NCBI RefSeq assembly: GCF_016654115.1
Contig: NZ_JAEQAZ010000096.1
Location: 1-33,163, forward strand
Length of the DNA: 33,163 bases
DNA from: Streptomyces sp. MBT53
Lineage (GTDB): Bacteria > Actinomycetota > Actinomycetes > Streptomycetales > Streptomycetaceae
Direction: 5' to 3'
The position numbers and the translations under genes are program-made. Shown one piece after another: positions 1 through 5,882 of this stretch (position 1 is the stretch's first letter; each line of letters starts with the position of its first letter). The notes under the pieces were generated by a model, which worked only from the letters and a program-made list of their open reading frames with translations, did no database searches and was not told the DNA's origin.

Positions 1-60
1 GACACGGAGGACGCGGCGGCGTTGGCCCGGCTGGCTTCCCCGGATGCCCCGTGGAGTTGA
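1..60 (+). CDS. Possible C-terminal end of a gene entering from the left (partial)
   Basis: Frame 1 is open from the first base and ends at a TGA at 58-60, giving 19 residues that end in SPDAPWS. Third positions are mostly G or C, as expected for a real gene in this genome. The fragment is too short to recognise a family. It would converge on the glycosyltransferase gene that ends at 95. The stop lies inside the first copy of a 13-base direct repeat (46-58 and 62-74). This may be chance reading of non-coding DNA. Confidence 0.3.
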   Translation, partial: DTEDAAALARLASPDAPWS

Positions 61-74
61 CGCCCCGTGGAGTT
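46..74. repeat. Short tandem direct repeat, 13 nt, period 16
   Basis: GCCCCGTGGAGTT occurs at 46-58 and again at 62-74. The first copy contains the last codons of the partial plus-strand reading frame, so the second copy may be a slippage duplication just after its stop. It does not form a hairpin and is not an obvious terminator. Confidence 0.5.
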
Positions 75-94
75 CATGAACCCCGACCCGCCCC

Positions 95-1246
95 CTACTT
101 CTTCTTCCCCCTGGCCGCCTTGCCCGCCCGCGAGACCTTCGGCCTGCGCACGGGATCGGACGGTCCGGGAATGGTGGCGAGGTGCGGGACGGAGAACTGG
201 CGGTTGGCCACGGTCTGTCGGCGGACGGAGGCGGGCAGGTCCGGCAGGGCCAGCAACCTGTCGCATGCCTCGACGGAGGCCGCGAACTCGCCCACCCAGT
301 AGGCGGTGATCGAGAACTCGAAGAGGAGCCCCCATCGGTACACCCAGGGCTGGGTGAAGAGCAGATCGTCCGGTTCCGGTCTGCCGACGACGTCGACGAG
401 CAGGGCGTACGCGGTGCGGTGGCGGCCCGCGAGACGCAGGCGGGACGCCAACTCGTAGCAGGCTTCCAGCCGTTGGGGGCGTCCGTCCCACGCCCGGGAG
501 AACGCGTCCATCGCGCCAGGCCAGTCGTCGGTCCGCTCCGCCCGCAGGACCCCCGCCTCCAGGAGCGAGCAGTAGACCTCCTCGCCCCAGCCGCCCATCC
601 CGGCGCGACGCTCGTAGAGGGCGATCGCTTCCTCCGCGTGCCCGAGGTCGCGTTCGGTGTTGGCCAGATAGAAGACGGTGCGCGGATTGTCCGGGGCGCG
701 CTCCAGCTCACGGCGCAGCAGGCGCGCGTCCCGCTCGAACTTGTCGCCGCGGCAACCGCCGTCGGCCTGGTCCTCGATGACGAGGGCGCCCAGGTTCTCC
801 TGGGTGTCGGGCTCGTCGGTGCACGGGTACTCGTGCGTGACGCCCTCGTAGCGCCACAGCCAGTCGCCCCGCATCAGGTGTTTGAACCGGTGCTGGGTGC
901 CGGGGCCGTCGTAGCGCAGCATGTACGAGCCGGCCGTCAGCCGCGGCAGCGGGGCGTCCTGCCGCAGGACGTGGTCGGCGTCGAGGGTGAGCAGGTAGTC
1001 GGCCCTGTCGCGGGCGAGCTGGATGTTCCGGGTGCGGTTGTGCCCGAAGTCGATCCAGGGTTCCTCGTGGAGTTCGCCCGGAACACCGTCCAGCACCTTG
1101 CGGATCAGATCCTGCGTGCCGTCCGTGGACCCGGTGTCGGAGATCACCCAGTAATCGATGAGAGGGCGAACGGCCTCCAGACAACGCTCGATCACGAGCG
1201 ACTCGTTCTTGACGATCATGCACAGGCAGAGGGTCTGCTGCTTCAC
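95..1246 (-). CDS. Family 2 glycosyltransferase (SunS-like) with a helical repeat C-terminus
   Basis: Probably transfers a sugar from a nucleotide-sugar donor to an unknown acceptor. From the GTG start the protein has 383 residues. It opens with LCLCMIVKNE, then DTGSTDGT at about 37-44 and LTLDADH at about 88-94. These are the nucleotide-binding and DxD-type elements of GT-A fold family 2 enzymes. This opening resembles SunS, the sublancin S-glycosyltransferase, but the acceptor cannot be inferred. Residues from about 190 to 360 are Ala/Leu/Arg-rich with paired helices (LERAPDNPRTVFYLANTERD), like tetratricopeptide repeats. The end is basic (GKAARGKKK). An in-frame ATG at 1327 would add 27 residues of low-complexity sequence. 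I prefer the GTG at 1246 because the conserved domain starts there, although its ribosome binding site is weak. It stands alone next to the collagen-like genes. Confidence 0.85.
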   Translation of the reverse strand: MKQQTLCLCMIVKNESLVIERCLEAVRPLIDYWVISDTGSTDGTQDLIRKVLDGVPGELHEEPWIDFGHNRTRNIQLARDRADYLLTLDADHVLRQDAPLPRLTAGSYMLRYDGPGTQHRFKHLMRGDWLWRYEGVTHEYPCTDEPDTQENLGALVIEDQADGGCRGDKFERDARLLRRELERAPDNPRTVFYLANTERDLGHAEEAIALYERRAGMGGWGEEVYCSLLEAGVLRAERTDDWPGAMDAFSRAWDGRPQRLEACYELASRLRLAGRHRTAYALLVDVVGRPEPDDLLFTQPWVYRWGLLFEFSITAYWVGEFAASVEACDRLLALPDLPASVRRQTVANRQFSVPHLATIPGPSDPVRRPKVSRAGKAARGKKK

Positions 1247-1327
1247 GGCCTCACCCGTCCCGGACGCTGACGTCCCGTCGGAAACACGCGCGCCACAGTG
1301 GCACGCACCCGCTCCCCGCCCACCCAT

Positions 1328-1546
1328 CCACGCGGAGGACCGCGCCCGAGAGCCCCCGAACAGCGGCGACTTAGCCCGGACGGGTGATCGCAGGTAAAAA
1401 ATGCCCCATCAGCACGCATCGATTAGTCCGATACGACGATAAATGGCGCGTTCCGCGCCACTACGGGGGTCACCCCGGTTCGCCCGGGTCAAGCTCGCAC
1501 TCGGATTCGGGAGATCACCCGAACCGGTCGAGCAAGGAGCATGTGG
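1328..1546. other. Divergent intergenic region between the glycosyltransferase and the first collagen-like gene
   Basis: This stretch is AT-rich for the genome around 1396-1445 and must hold the promoters of both divergent genes. It contains a short hairpin, GGCGCG/CGCGCC (1445-1450 and 1454-1459, loop TTC). An AAGGAG at 1534-1539 lies 7 nt before the ATG at 1547, which decides that start over the ATG at 1541, only 1 nt from it. I cannot place a -35/-10 pair with confidence. Confidence 0.5.
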
Positions 1547-2503
1547 ATGAGTCCTGAGTTCCGAACATCGCCGCTCGGGCCACTGGCCCGGAACAGGTTC
1601 AGGAAAGCGGGCATGGTGGCCTCGCTCGCACTGGCCCTGGCGGCCGGAGCGGCCGGCCCGGCCACCGCGGCGGCACGGACCATGCCCGAACAGGTCAGAG
1701 CGGCAGCCGGCAACGGCGGCGGCGACTGCAAGCCGCACCACCATCACAAGTCCGAGGCGACCCAGTCCGGCGGCAAGGACCACTGCAAGGGCCCGACCGG
1801 GCCTACCGGGCCCAAGGGCCCGAAGGGCGACCCGGGTCCGGCTGGCCCGAAGGGTGACCCGGGCCCGGCCGGACCTGCCGGATCTGTTGGACCGCAGGGC
1901 CCCGCCGGAGCCGTCGGACCTGCTGGACCTGCCGGAGCGCAGGGCCCCATCGGACCCGTCGGACCTGCTGGACCTGCCGGAGCGCAGGGCGCGCAAGGAC
2001 CCATCGGACCCGCCGGCCCCATGGGCCCCGCCGGAGCCCAGGGCGCGCAAGGCCCCGCCGGAGCCGTCGGACCGCAAGGCCCCGCCGGACCGCAGGGTGC
2101 CACCGGCCCCTGCTCCGACATCGACGCCTACCACCCCCAGGGCAACGTCGAGTACCGCAGCGTACTGACCAACGGGCGCTACTACGCAGGCATTCGCGAC
2201 CTCACCGGCAGCGAGGCCAACCCGATGCTGTGGACCGACCTCACCAACCACACCGGATACCCCGCGGGCGGTGCCGCGGGTCTACCGTGCGGCACCGCCG
2301 TGAGCGAGCACCCGACGTCCTCGGGCGTACAGTTCGACGTCCTGACCACCACAGGACGGGTCTACGAGATCACCTGCGGGTTCAACTCCAACGGTCCCAA
2401 CCCGGCGATCCTGAACTGCGGCACCAACACCGGCAACGTCTGGGCCGAGATGAACCGGCGACCGGCGACCGGCGCCGTCAACGGCGGGACGGTCGTCCCC
2501 TAA
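1547..2503 (+). CDS. Secreted collagen-like (Gly-X-Y) protein
   Basis: A 318-residue exported protein predicted to form a collagen-type triple helix outside the cell. The N-terminus is basic followed by an Ala/Leu-rich core (MVASLALALAAGAAG) and ATAAA, a typical Sec signal peptide. A short linker holds CKPHHHHK and later HCK, so four consecutive His lie between two Cys. Next come 36 uninterrupted Gly-X-Y triplets encoded at 1790-2113, rich in GPA, GPQ and GAQ. The last triplet is GPC and leads into a globular C-terminal part of about 130 residues (CSDIDAY, YYAGIRDL, LPCGTAV, YEITCGFN, ILNCGTN). These Cys suggest disulphide-stabilised trimerisation. There is no LPXTG sorting signal, so it is released or held non-covalently. 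The C-terminal domain is not one I recognise. A second collagen-like gene follows at 2877. Repeats inside the gene could slip, changing triplet number. Confidence 0.85.
   Translation: MSPEFRTSPLGPLARNRFRKAGMVASLALALAAGAAGPATAAARTMPEQVRAAAGNGGGDCKPHHHHKSEATQSGGKDHCKGPTGPTGPKGPKGDPGPAGPKGDPGPAGPAGSVGPQGPAGAVGPAGPAGAQGPIGPVGPAGPAGAQGAQGPIGPAGPMGPAGAQGAQGPAGAVGPQGPAGPQGATGPCSDIDAYHPQGNVEYRSVLTNGRYYAGIRDLTGSEANPMLWTDLTNHTGYPAGGAAGLPCGTAVSEHPTSSGVQFDVLTTTGRVYEITCGFNSNGPNPAILNCGTNTGNVWAEMNRRPATGAVNGGTVVP
1790..2113 (+). repeat. Gly-X-Y coding repeat, 36 triplets
   Basis: A tract of 9-base codon triplets beginning GGC/GGA/GGG codes for 36 consecutive Gly-X-Y units. A 35-base block (1911-1945) recurs exactly at 1956-1990, an offset of 45 nt or five triplets. 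That indicates recent internal duplication rather than only selection on the protein. Confidence 0.85.
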
Positions 2504-2512
2504 CTTGTGAAC

Positions 2513-2551
2513 GGGGGTCCGCCGGACCGGCTTCCGCTCCATCGGACCCCC
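2513..2551 (+). terminator. Hairpin after the secreted collagen-like gene
   Basis: GGGGGTCCG at 2513-2521 pairs perfectly with CGGACCCCC at 2543-2551 across a 21-nt loop, starting 9 nt after the stop codon. There is no U-run, as is usual for actinobacterial terminators. Confidence 0.5.
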
Positions 2552-2560
2552 TTCGCACCC

Positions 2561-2668
2561 TCAGTGCGCGTGCCCGCCACCCGTCCCCGCAGGCTGCTTC
2601 ACCGTCAACGGCAGCAGCTTCTTCCCCGTCGGGCCGATCTGGATGGACGTGTCCATCTGCGGGCGCAC
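2561..2668 (-). pseudogene. Orphan 3'-end copy of the TIGR03960-type radical SAM gene
   Basis: Read on the minus strand, this stretch encodes VRPQMDTSIQIGPTGKKLLP, continues LTVK, has a short Gly/Thr-rich tail, and ends HAH and TGA. The intact radical SAM gene ends CPQLGLDIQIGPTGKKLLP, LTVK, a short tail and HTH, TGA at 3822-3824. About 17 of the 24 residues before the tail match. The aligned DNA core is roughly 76% identical, with a 14-base identical run (2628-2641 versus 3883-3896). Homology stops upstream of the VRPQ codons, so only about 36 codons remain and no gene body is attached. The codons here are typical for Streptomyces (CTG CTG CCG). The intact gene's own end uses CTT TTG CCT. 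This suggests the orphan is the old native end and the intact gene now carries an imported one. Confidence 0.75.
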
Positions 2669-2876
2669 GCAAACAGGCACTCGGGGCCGAGGGCTGCACC
2701 AAAACAAAGATCATCGAGACCAAGCCCGGACAGCTCCCCACCACGTAGGGGCGCCGCACGAGCGCCCCGGCCTCAACCAAAAGGCGAGGCTCAATGCAGA
2801 CGAGCGAGGCCTCGACTACGACGCCACGGTCTCGCCACACCCCCCTTACACTTTCGCCACACACCTTGGGGGGTAA
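2669..2876. other. Intergenic stretch with a possible coding remnant
   Basis: Just past the breakpoint of the radical SAM remnant, a plus-strand frame reads CTKTKIIETKPGQLPTT and stops at 2746-2748. It looks like the tail of a protein that lost its upstream part, with well-biased codons. The rest, up to the second collagen-like gene, is comparatively A-rich and holds only a weak GGGGGG near 2868-2873 that could serve as its ribosome binding site. Confidence 0.3.
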
Positions 2877-3335
2877 ATGAGCAGCGACACCACACCCGCG
2901 CGAAGATCGCGGAGGCACGTCATCCTCGCGGGCGTCCTCATCGCCGTCCTCGCCGCACAATCCACCGCACTCATCGTCCAACAGACACAGATCAGCAACC
3001 TGGAACACAAGGCCAGCCGGCCCGGCCGCGCCGGCCCCTCAGGTCCTCCCGGACCAGCGGGTCCACCCGGACCGATCGGCCTCACCGGACCAGCAGGGAA
3101 AGACGGCAAGGACGGGCAAGACGCCATCGGAACCGCCAGCATCCCCAGCAACCCCCAGGTGCAGCTCACCGAGACCGAGGCACGCGCCCACTGCGAGACA
3201 GTCGCCGACCAGGCCTACCCCAGCGGCAGCAACACCGGCGACCAGTCACTCGACACCCTCACCGATGCCTACAGCGCCACCATGCACGAGAAGATCTTCA
3301 AGCAGTGCATGGGCGAACAGGGCTACCCGCAGTAG
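2877..3335 (+). CDS. Small membrane-anchored collagen-like protein
   Basis: A 152-residue protein. Residues 1-14 are basic (RRSRRH), followed by one hydrophobic helix (VILAGVLIAVLAAQSTALIV). No cleavage site is evident, so it probably stays as a signal anchor with the rest outside. A short QTQISNLEHKAS segment could be a coiled-coil nucleation stretch. It leads to about eleven Gly-X-Y triplets (GRA GPS GPP GPA GPP GPI GLT GPA GKD GKD GQD). The C-terminal 75 residues hold two Cys (HCETVADQAYP and KQCMGEQGYPQ). The CMGEQGY ending resembles short Cys-containing domains of small actinobacterial lipoproteins, but I cannot name it. It lies between the two copies of the radical SAM 3' end, so it may have arrived with that segment. 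Confidence 0.75.
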   Translation: MSSDTTPARRSRRHVILAGVLIAVLAAQSTALIVQQTQISNLEHKASRPGRAGPSGPPGPAGPPGPIGLTGPAGKDGKDGQDAIGTASIPSNPQVQLTETEARAHCETVADQAYPSGSNTGDQSLDTLTDAYSATMHEKIFKQCMGEQGYPQ

Positions 3336-3586
3336 AAGCAACAACACCCGCCTCGGCGGCGGACGCGATCCGCGATCGCCCGCCATCCTCTGCACGAGAG
3401 CAGAGGCAAGACCCGGAGGGATGGATCCGCGGCTCACAGCGGGTCAACCAGAAACGCGACGCGTTCTACGCCTTGGCCCGGCATGACCTGGGGGTCACCG
3501 AGCCCCCGCCGCCATCCCGGAACTGACCCCGTGAATGGCAACCGCAGGACCGGTCCGCCAGCTGAGCACATGGACCAGGCCGCACT
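3336..3586. other. Non-coding stretch with a likely gene remnant
   Basis: No complete gene is visible. A plus-strand frame ending at a TGA at 3524-3526 reads GWIRGSQRVNQKRDAFYALA and continues RHDLGVTEPPPPSRN, with strong G/C at third positions from about 3419. It has no start or conserved upstream part. I read it as a probable decayed C-terminus of unknown family. Confidence 0.3.
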
Positions 3587-3820
3587 TCAGCCGTGCAGCG
3601 CCTCAAACTTCAGGCTAAGGGCCTCGCGGACCTCAGACCCACTCCACACCTCAGAGTGAATCCCCAAGGAGGCTCCTGGCGGCGGCAGCGGCGTCCACGG
3701 CATCTCTCGCACGATGGGCTGCCGTCCGGACTGCGCCCCGAGCGCCCTCAGGACGGCAGCCGCCTCTTCCTCGCCGCCGTCCTCCAGGGCCTCCGCAATG
3801 CACCGCAACGCCTCACTCAC
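3587..3820 (-). CDS. Small hypothetical protein downstream of the radical SAM gene
   Basis: 77 residues if started at the GTG at 3820, which lies 1 nt after the radical SAM stop and could be reached by translational coupling. A GTG at 3850 inside that gene would add 10 residues. The N-terminal half is a helical, acidic, Ala/Leu-rich stretch (SEALRCIAEALEDGGEEEAA). The rest contains MPWTPLPPPGASLG and VREALSLKFEALHG. Codon bias is plausible but less extreme than in core genes. I do not recognise a family. In other actinobacteria this place is usually taken by a DUF2344 (TIGR03936) gene, and this ORF shows no resemblance to it. It may be part of the inserted segment. Confidence 0.4.
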   Translation of the reverse strand: MSEALRCIAEALEDGGEEEAAAVLRALGAQSGRQPIVREMPWTPLPPPGASLGIHSEVWSGSEVREALSLKFEALHG

Positions 3821-3821
3821 G

Positions 3822-5789
3822 TCAGTGCGTATGCCCGCTGCTCGCAGCACCCTTGACCGTCAGAGGCAAAAGCTTCTTACCGGTCGGGCCGATCTGAATG
3901 TCCAGGCCGAGCTGCGGACACACCCCGCAGTCAAAACAAGGCGTCCACCGGCAGTCCTCGACCTCTGTCTCGTCGAGGGCGTCCTGCCAGTCCTCCCAGA
4001 GCCAGTCCTTGTCGAGGCCCGAGTCCAGGTGGTCCCAGGGGAGGACCTCCTCGTAGGTCTTCTCGCGGGTGGTGTACCAGTCGACGTCCACGCCGAACGC
4101 CGGCAGGGTCTTCTCCGCGCAGCGCATCCAGCGCTCGTAGGAGAAGTGTTCGCGCCAGCCGTCGAAGCGGCCGCCGTCCTCGTAGACCGCGCGGATGACC
4201 GCGCCGATGCGGCGGTCGCCGCGCGAGAGCAGGCCCTCGACGATGCCGGGCTTGCCGTCGTGGTAGCGGAAGCCGATCGAGCGGCCGTACTTCTTGTCGC
4301 CGCGGATCTTGTCCCGGAGTTTCGTGAGGCGGGCGTCCGTCTCCTCCGCCGAGAGCTGCGGGGCCCACTGGAACGGGGTGTGGGGCTTGGGGACGAAGCC
4401 GCCGATCGAGACCGTGCAGCGGATGTCGTTCTGGCCGGAGACCTTGCGACCCTCGGCGATCACCCTCGTCGCCATGTCGGCGATCTGCATGACGTCCTCG
4501 TCGGTCTCCGTCGGGAGGCCGCACATGAAGTACAGCTTGACCTGGCGCCAGCCGTTGCCGTACGCCGTCGAGACCGTGCGGATGAGGTCTTCCTCCGAGA
4601 CCATCTTGTTGATGACCTTGCGGAGGCGTTCCGAGCCGCCCTCGGGGGCGAAGGTGAGGCCGGAGCGGCGGCCGTTGCGCGTGAGTTCGTTCGCGAGGTC
4701 GACGTTGAAGGCGTCCACGCGGGTCGACGGGAGGGACAGGCCGATCTTGTCCTCCGTGTACCGGTCCGCCAGGCCCTTCGCGATGTCGCCGATCTCCGAG
4801 TGGTCCGCCGAGGAGAGCGACAGCAGGCCGACCTCCTCGAAGCCCGTCGCCTTCAGGCCCTTCTCGACCATCTCGCCGATGCCCGTGATCGACCGCTCGC
4901 GCACCGGGCGGGTGATCATGCCCGCCTGGCAGAAGCGGCAGCCGCGCGTGCAGCCGCGGAAGATCTCCACCGACATGCGCTCATGGACCGTCTCCGCGAG
5001 GGGGACCAGGGGCTGCTTCGGGTACGGCCATTCGTCGAGGTCCATGACGGTGTGCTTCGAGACACGCCAGGGGACGCCCGACTTGTTGGGGACCACGCGC
5101 GCGATACGGGCGTCAGGCAGGTACTCGACGTCGTAGAACGCGGGGATGTAGACCGAGCCCGTCTTCGCCAGGCGGAAGAGGACCTCCTCGCGCCCGCCGG
5201 GGCGGCCCTCCGCCTTCCAGCCTCGGACGATCTTCGTCATGTCGAGGACGGCCTGTTCGCCGTCGCCGATGATCACCGCGTCGATGAAGTCCGCGATCGG
5301 CTCGGGGTTGAAGGCCGCGTGGCCGCCCGCCAGCACGATCGGGTCGTCGAGCGTCCGGTCCTTGGACTCCAGCGGGATGCCCGCCAGGTCCAGGGCCGTG
5401 AGCATGTTCGTGTAGCCGAGTTCGGTGGAGAAGGACAGGCCGAACACGTCGAAGGCGCCCACCGGGCGGTGGCTGTCGACCGTGAACTGCGGGACGCGGT
5501 GCTCCCGCATCAGCGCCTCCAGGTCCGGCCACACGCTGTACGTGCGCTCGGCGAGGACGCCCTCCTGCTCGTTCAGAACCTCGTAGAGGATCATGACGCC
5601 CTGGTTGGGCAGGCCGACCTCGTACGCGTCCGGGTACATCAGCGCCCAGCGGACGTCGCACGACTCCCACGGCTTCACCGTGGAGTTGAGCTCGCCTCCG
5701 ACGTACTGGATCGGCTTCTGCACATGCGGGAGCAGGGCTTCGAGCTGCGGAAACACGGACTCTGCGGCCGCAGCGACTTCGGCAGGCAT
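3822..5789 (-). CDS. TIGR03960-family B12-binding-like radical SAM protein
   Basis: A 655-residue radical SAM protein of the family that in many bacteria sits beside a DUF2344 partner and RNase E/G. Its reaction is not established. Residues 1-250 contain the degenerate cobalamin-binding-like region (WALMYPDAYEVGLPNQG, VFGLSFSTELGY, PIVLAGGHAAFNPEP, IIGDGEQAV). The cluster-binding motif is C280-x3-C284-x2-C287 (RGCTRGCRFCQAG), which should ligate the 4Fe-4S cluster that cleaves S-adenosylmethionine. Later core elements include LTFAPEGGSERLR and VKLYFMCGLPTETDED. The C-terminal part has further Cys (CRWTPCFDCGVCPQ) and ends GPTGKKLLP...HTH. The ATG at 5789 is preceded by GAAGG. Unusually, the last codons (AAG CTT TTG CCT) look atypical, and a second copy of this end lies 1.2 kb downstream at 2561-2668. 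Confidence 0.9.
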   Translation of the reverse strand: MPAEVAAAAESVFPQLEALLPHVQKPIQYVGGELNSTVKPWESCDVRWALMYPDAYEVGLPNQGVMILYEVLNEQEGVLAERTYSVWPDLEALMREHRVPQFTVDSHRPVGAFDVFGLSFSTELGYTNMLTALDLAGIPLESKDRTLDDPIVLAGGHAAFNPEPIADFIDAVIIGDGEQAVLDMTKIVRGWKAEGRPGGREEVLFRLAKTGSVYIPAFYDVEYLPDARIARVVPNKSGVPWRVSKHTVMDLDEWPYPKQPLVPLAETVHERMSVEIFRGCTRGCRFCQAGMITRPVRERSITGIGEMVEKGLKATGFEEVGLLSLSSADHSEIGDIAKGLADRYTEDKIGLSLPSTRVDAFNVDLANELTRNGRRSGLTFAPEGGSERLRKVINKMVSEEDLIRTVSTAYGNGWRQVKLYFMCGLPTETDEDVMQIADMATRVIAEGRKVSGQNDIRCTVSIGGFVPKPHTPFQWAPQLSAEETDARLTKLRDKIRGDKKYGRSIGFRYHDGKPGIVEGLLSRGDRRIGAVIRAVYEDGGRFDGWREHFSYERWMRCAEKTLPAFGVDVDWYTTREKTYEEVLPWDHLDSGLDKDWLWEDWQDALDETEVEDCRWTPCFDCGVCPQLGLDIQIGPTGKKLLPLTVKGAASSGHTH

Positions 5790-5882
5790 CTCGCGAACCT
5801 TCGTGAGCGGTACTGAACGGACGGGTGACCATCCAGACTAACGCGATCCCGGACCTCACCCGTAACCCGTACGCCCCGGCCG

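Noticed and set aside
412..414. SxD in place of SxN in PBP2 (protein residues 412-414) as a missing active-site residue
   Set aside because: SxD is the usual form in the PBP2 branch of class B enzymes, so it is not a defect.
1790..2113. Possible CRISPR-like or satellite array
   Set aside because: The periodicity is that of Gly-X-Y codons inside a reading frame. There are no constant repeats with unique spacers. No CRISPR array was seen anywhere in the window.
1409..2251. Minus-strand frame rich in GSGGALRS repeats opposite the collagen-like gene
   Set aside because: The repeats mirror the Gly-X-Y codons on the other strand. There is no start context, and the plus frame has a signal peptide and a ribosome binding site.
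3714..5816. 700-codon plus-strand open frame opposite the radical SAM gene
   Set aside because: The protein is Arg/Val/Asp/Ala-rich with no recognisable domains. The minus strand encodes an intact radical SAM protein with its CxxxCxxC motif. Long antisense frames are usual in 70%+ G+C DNA.
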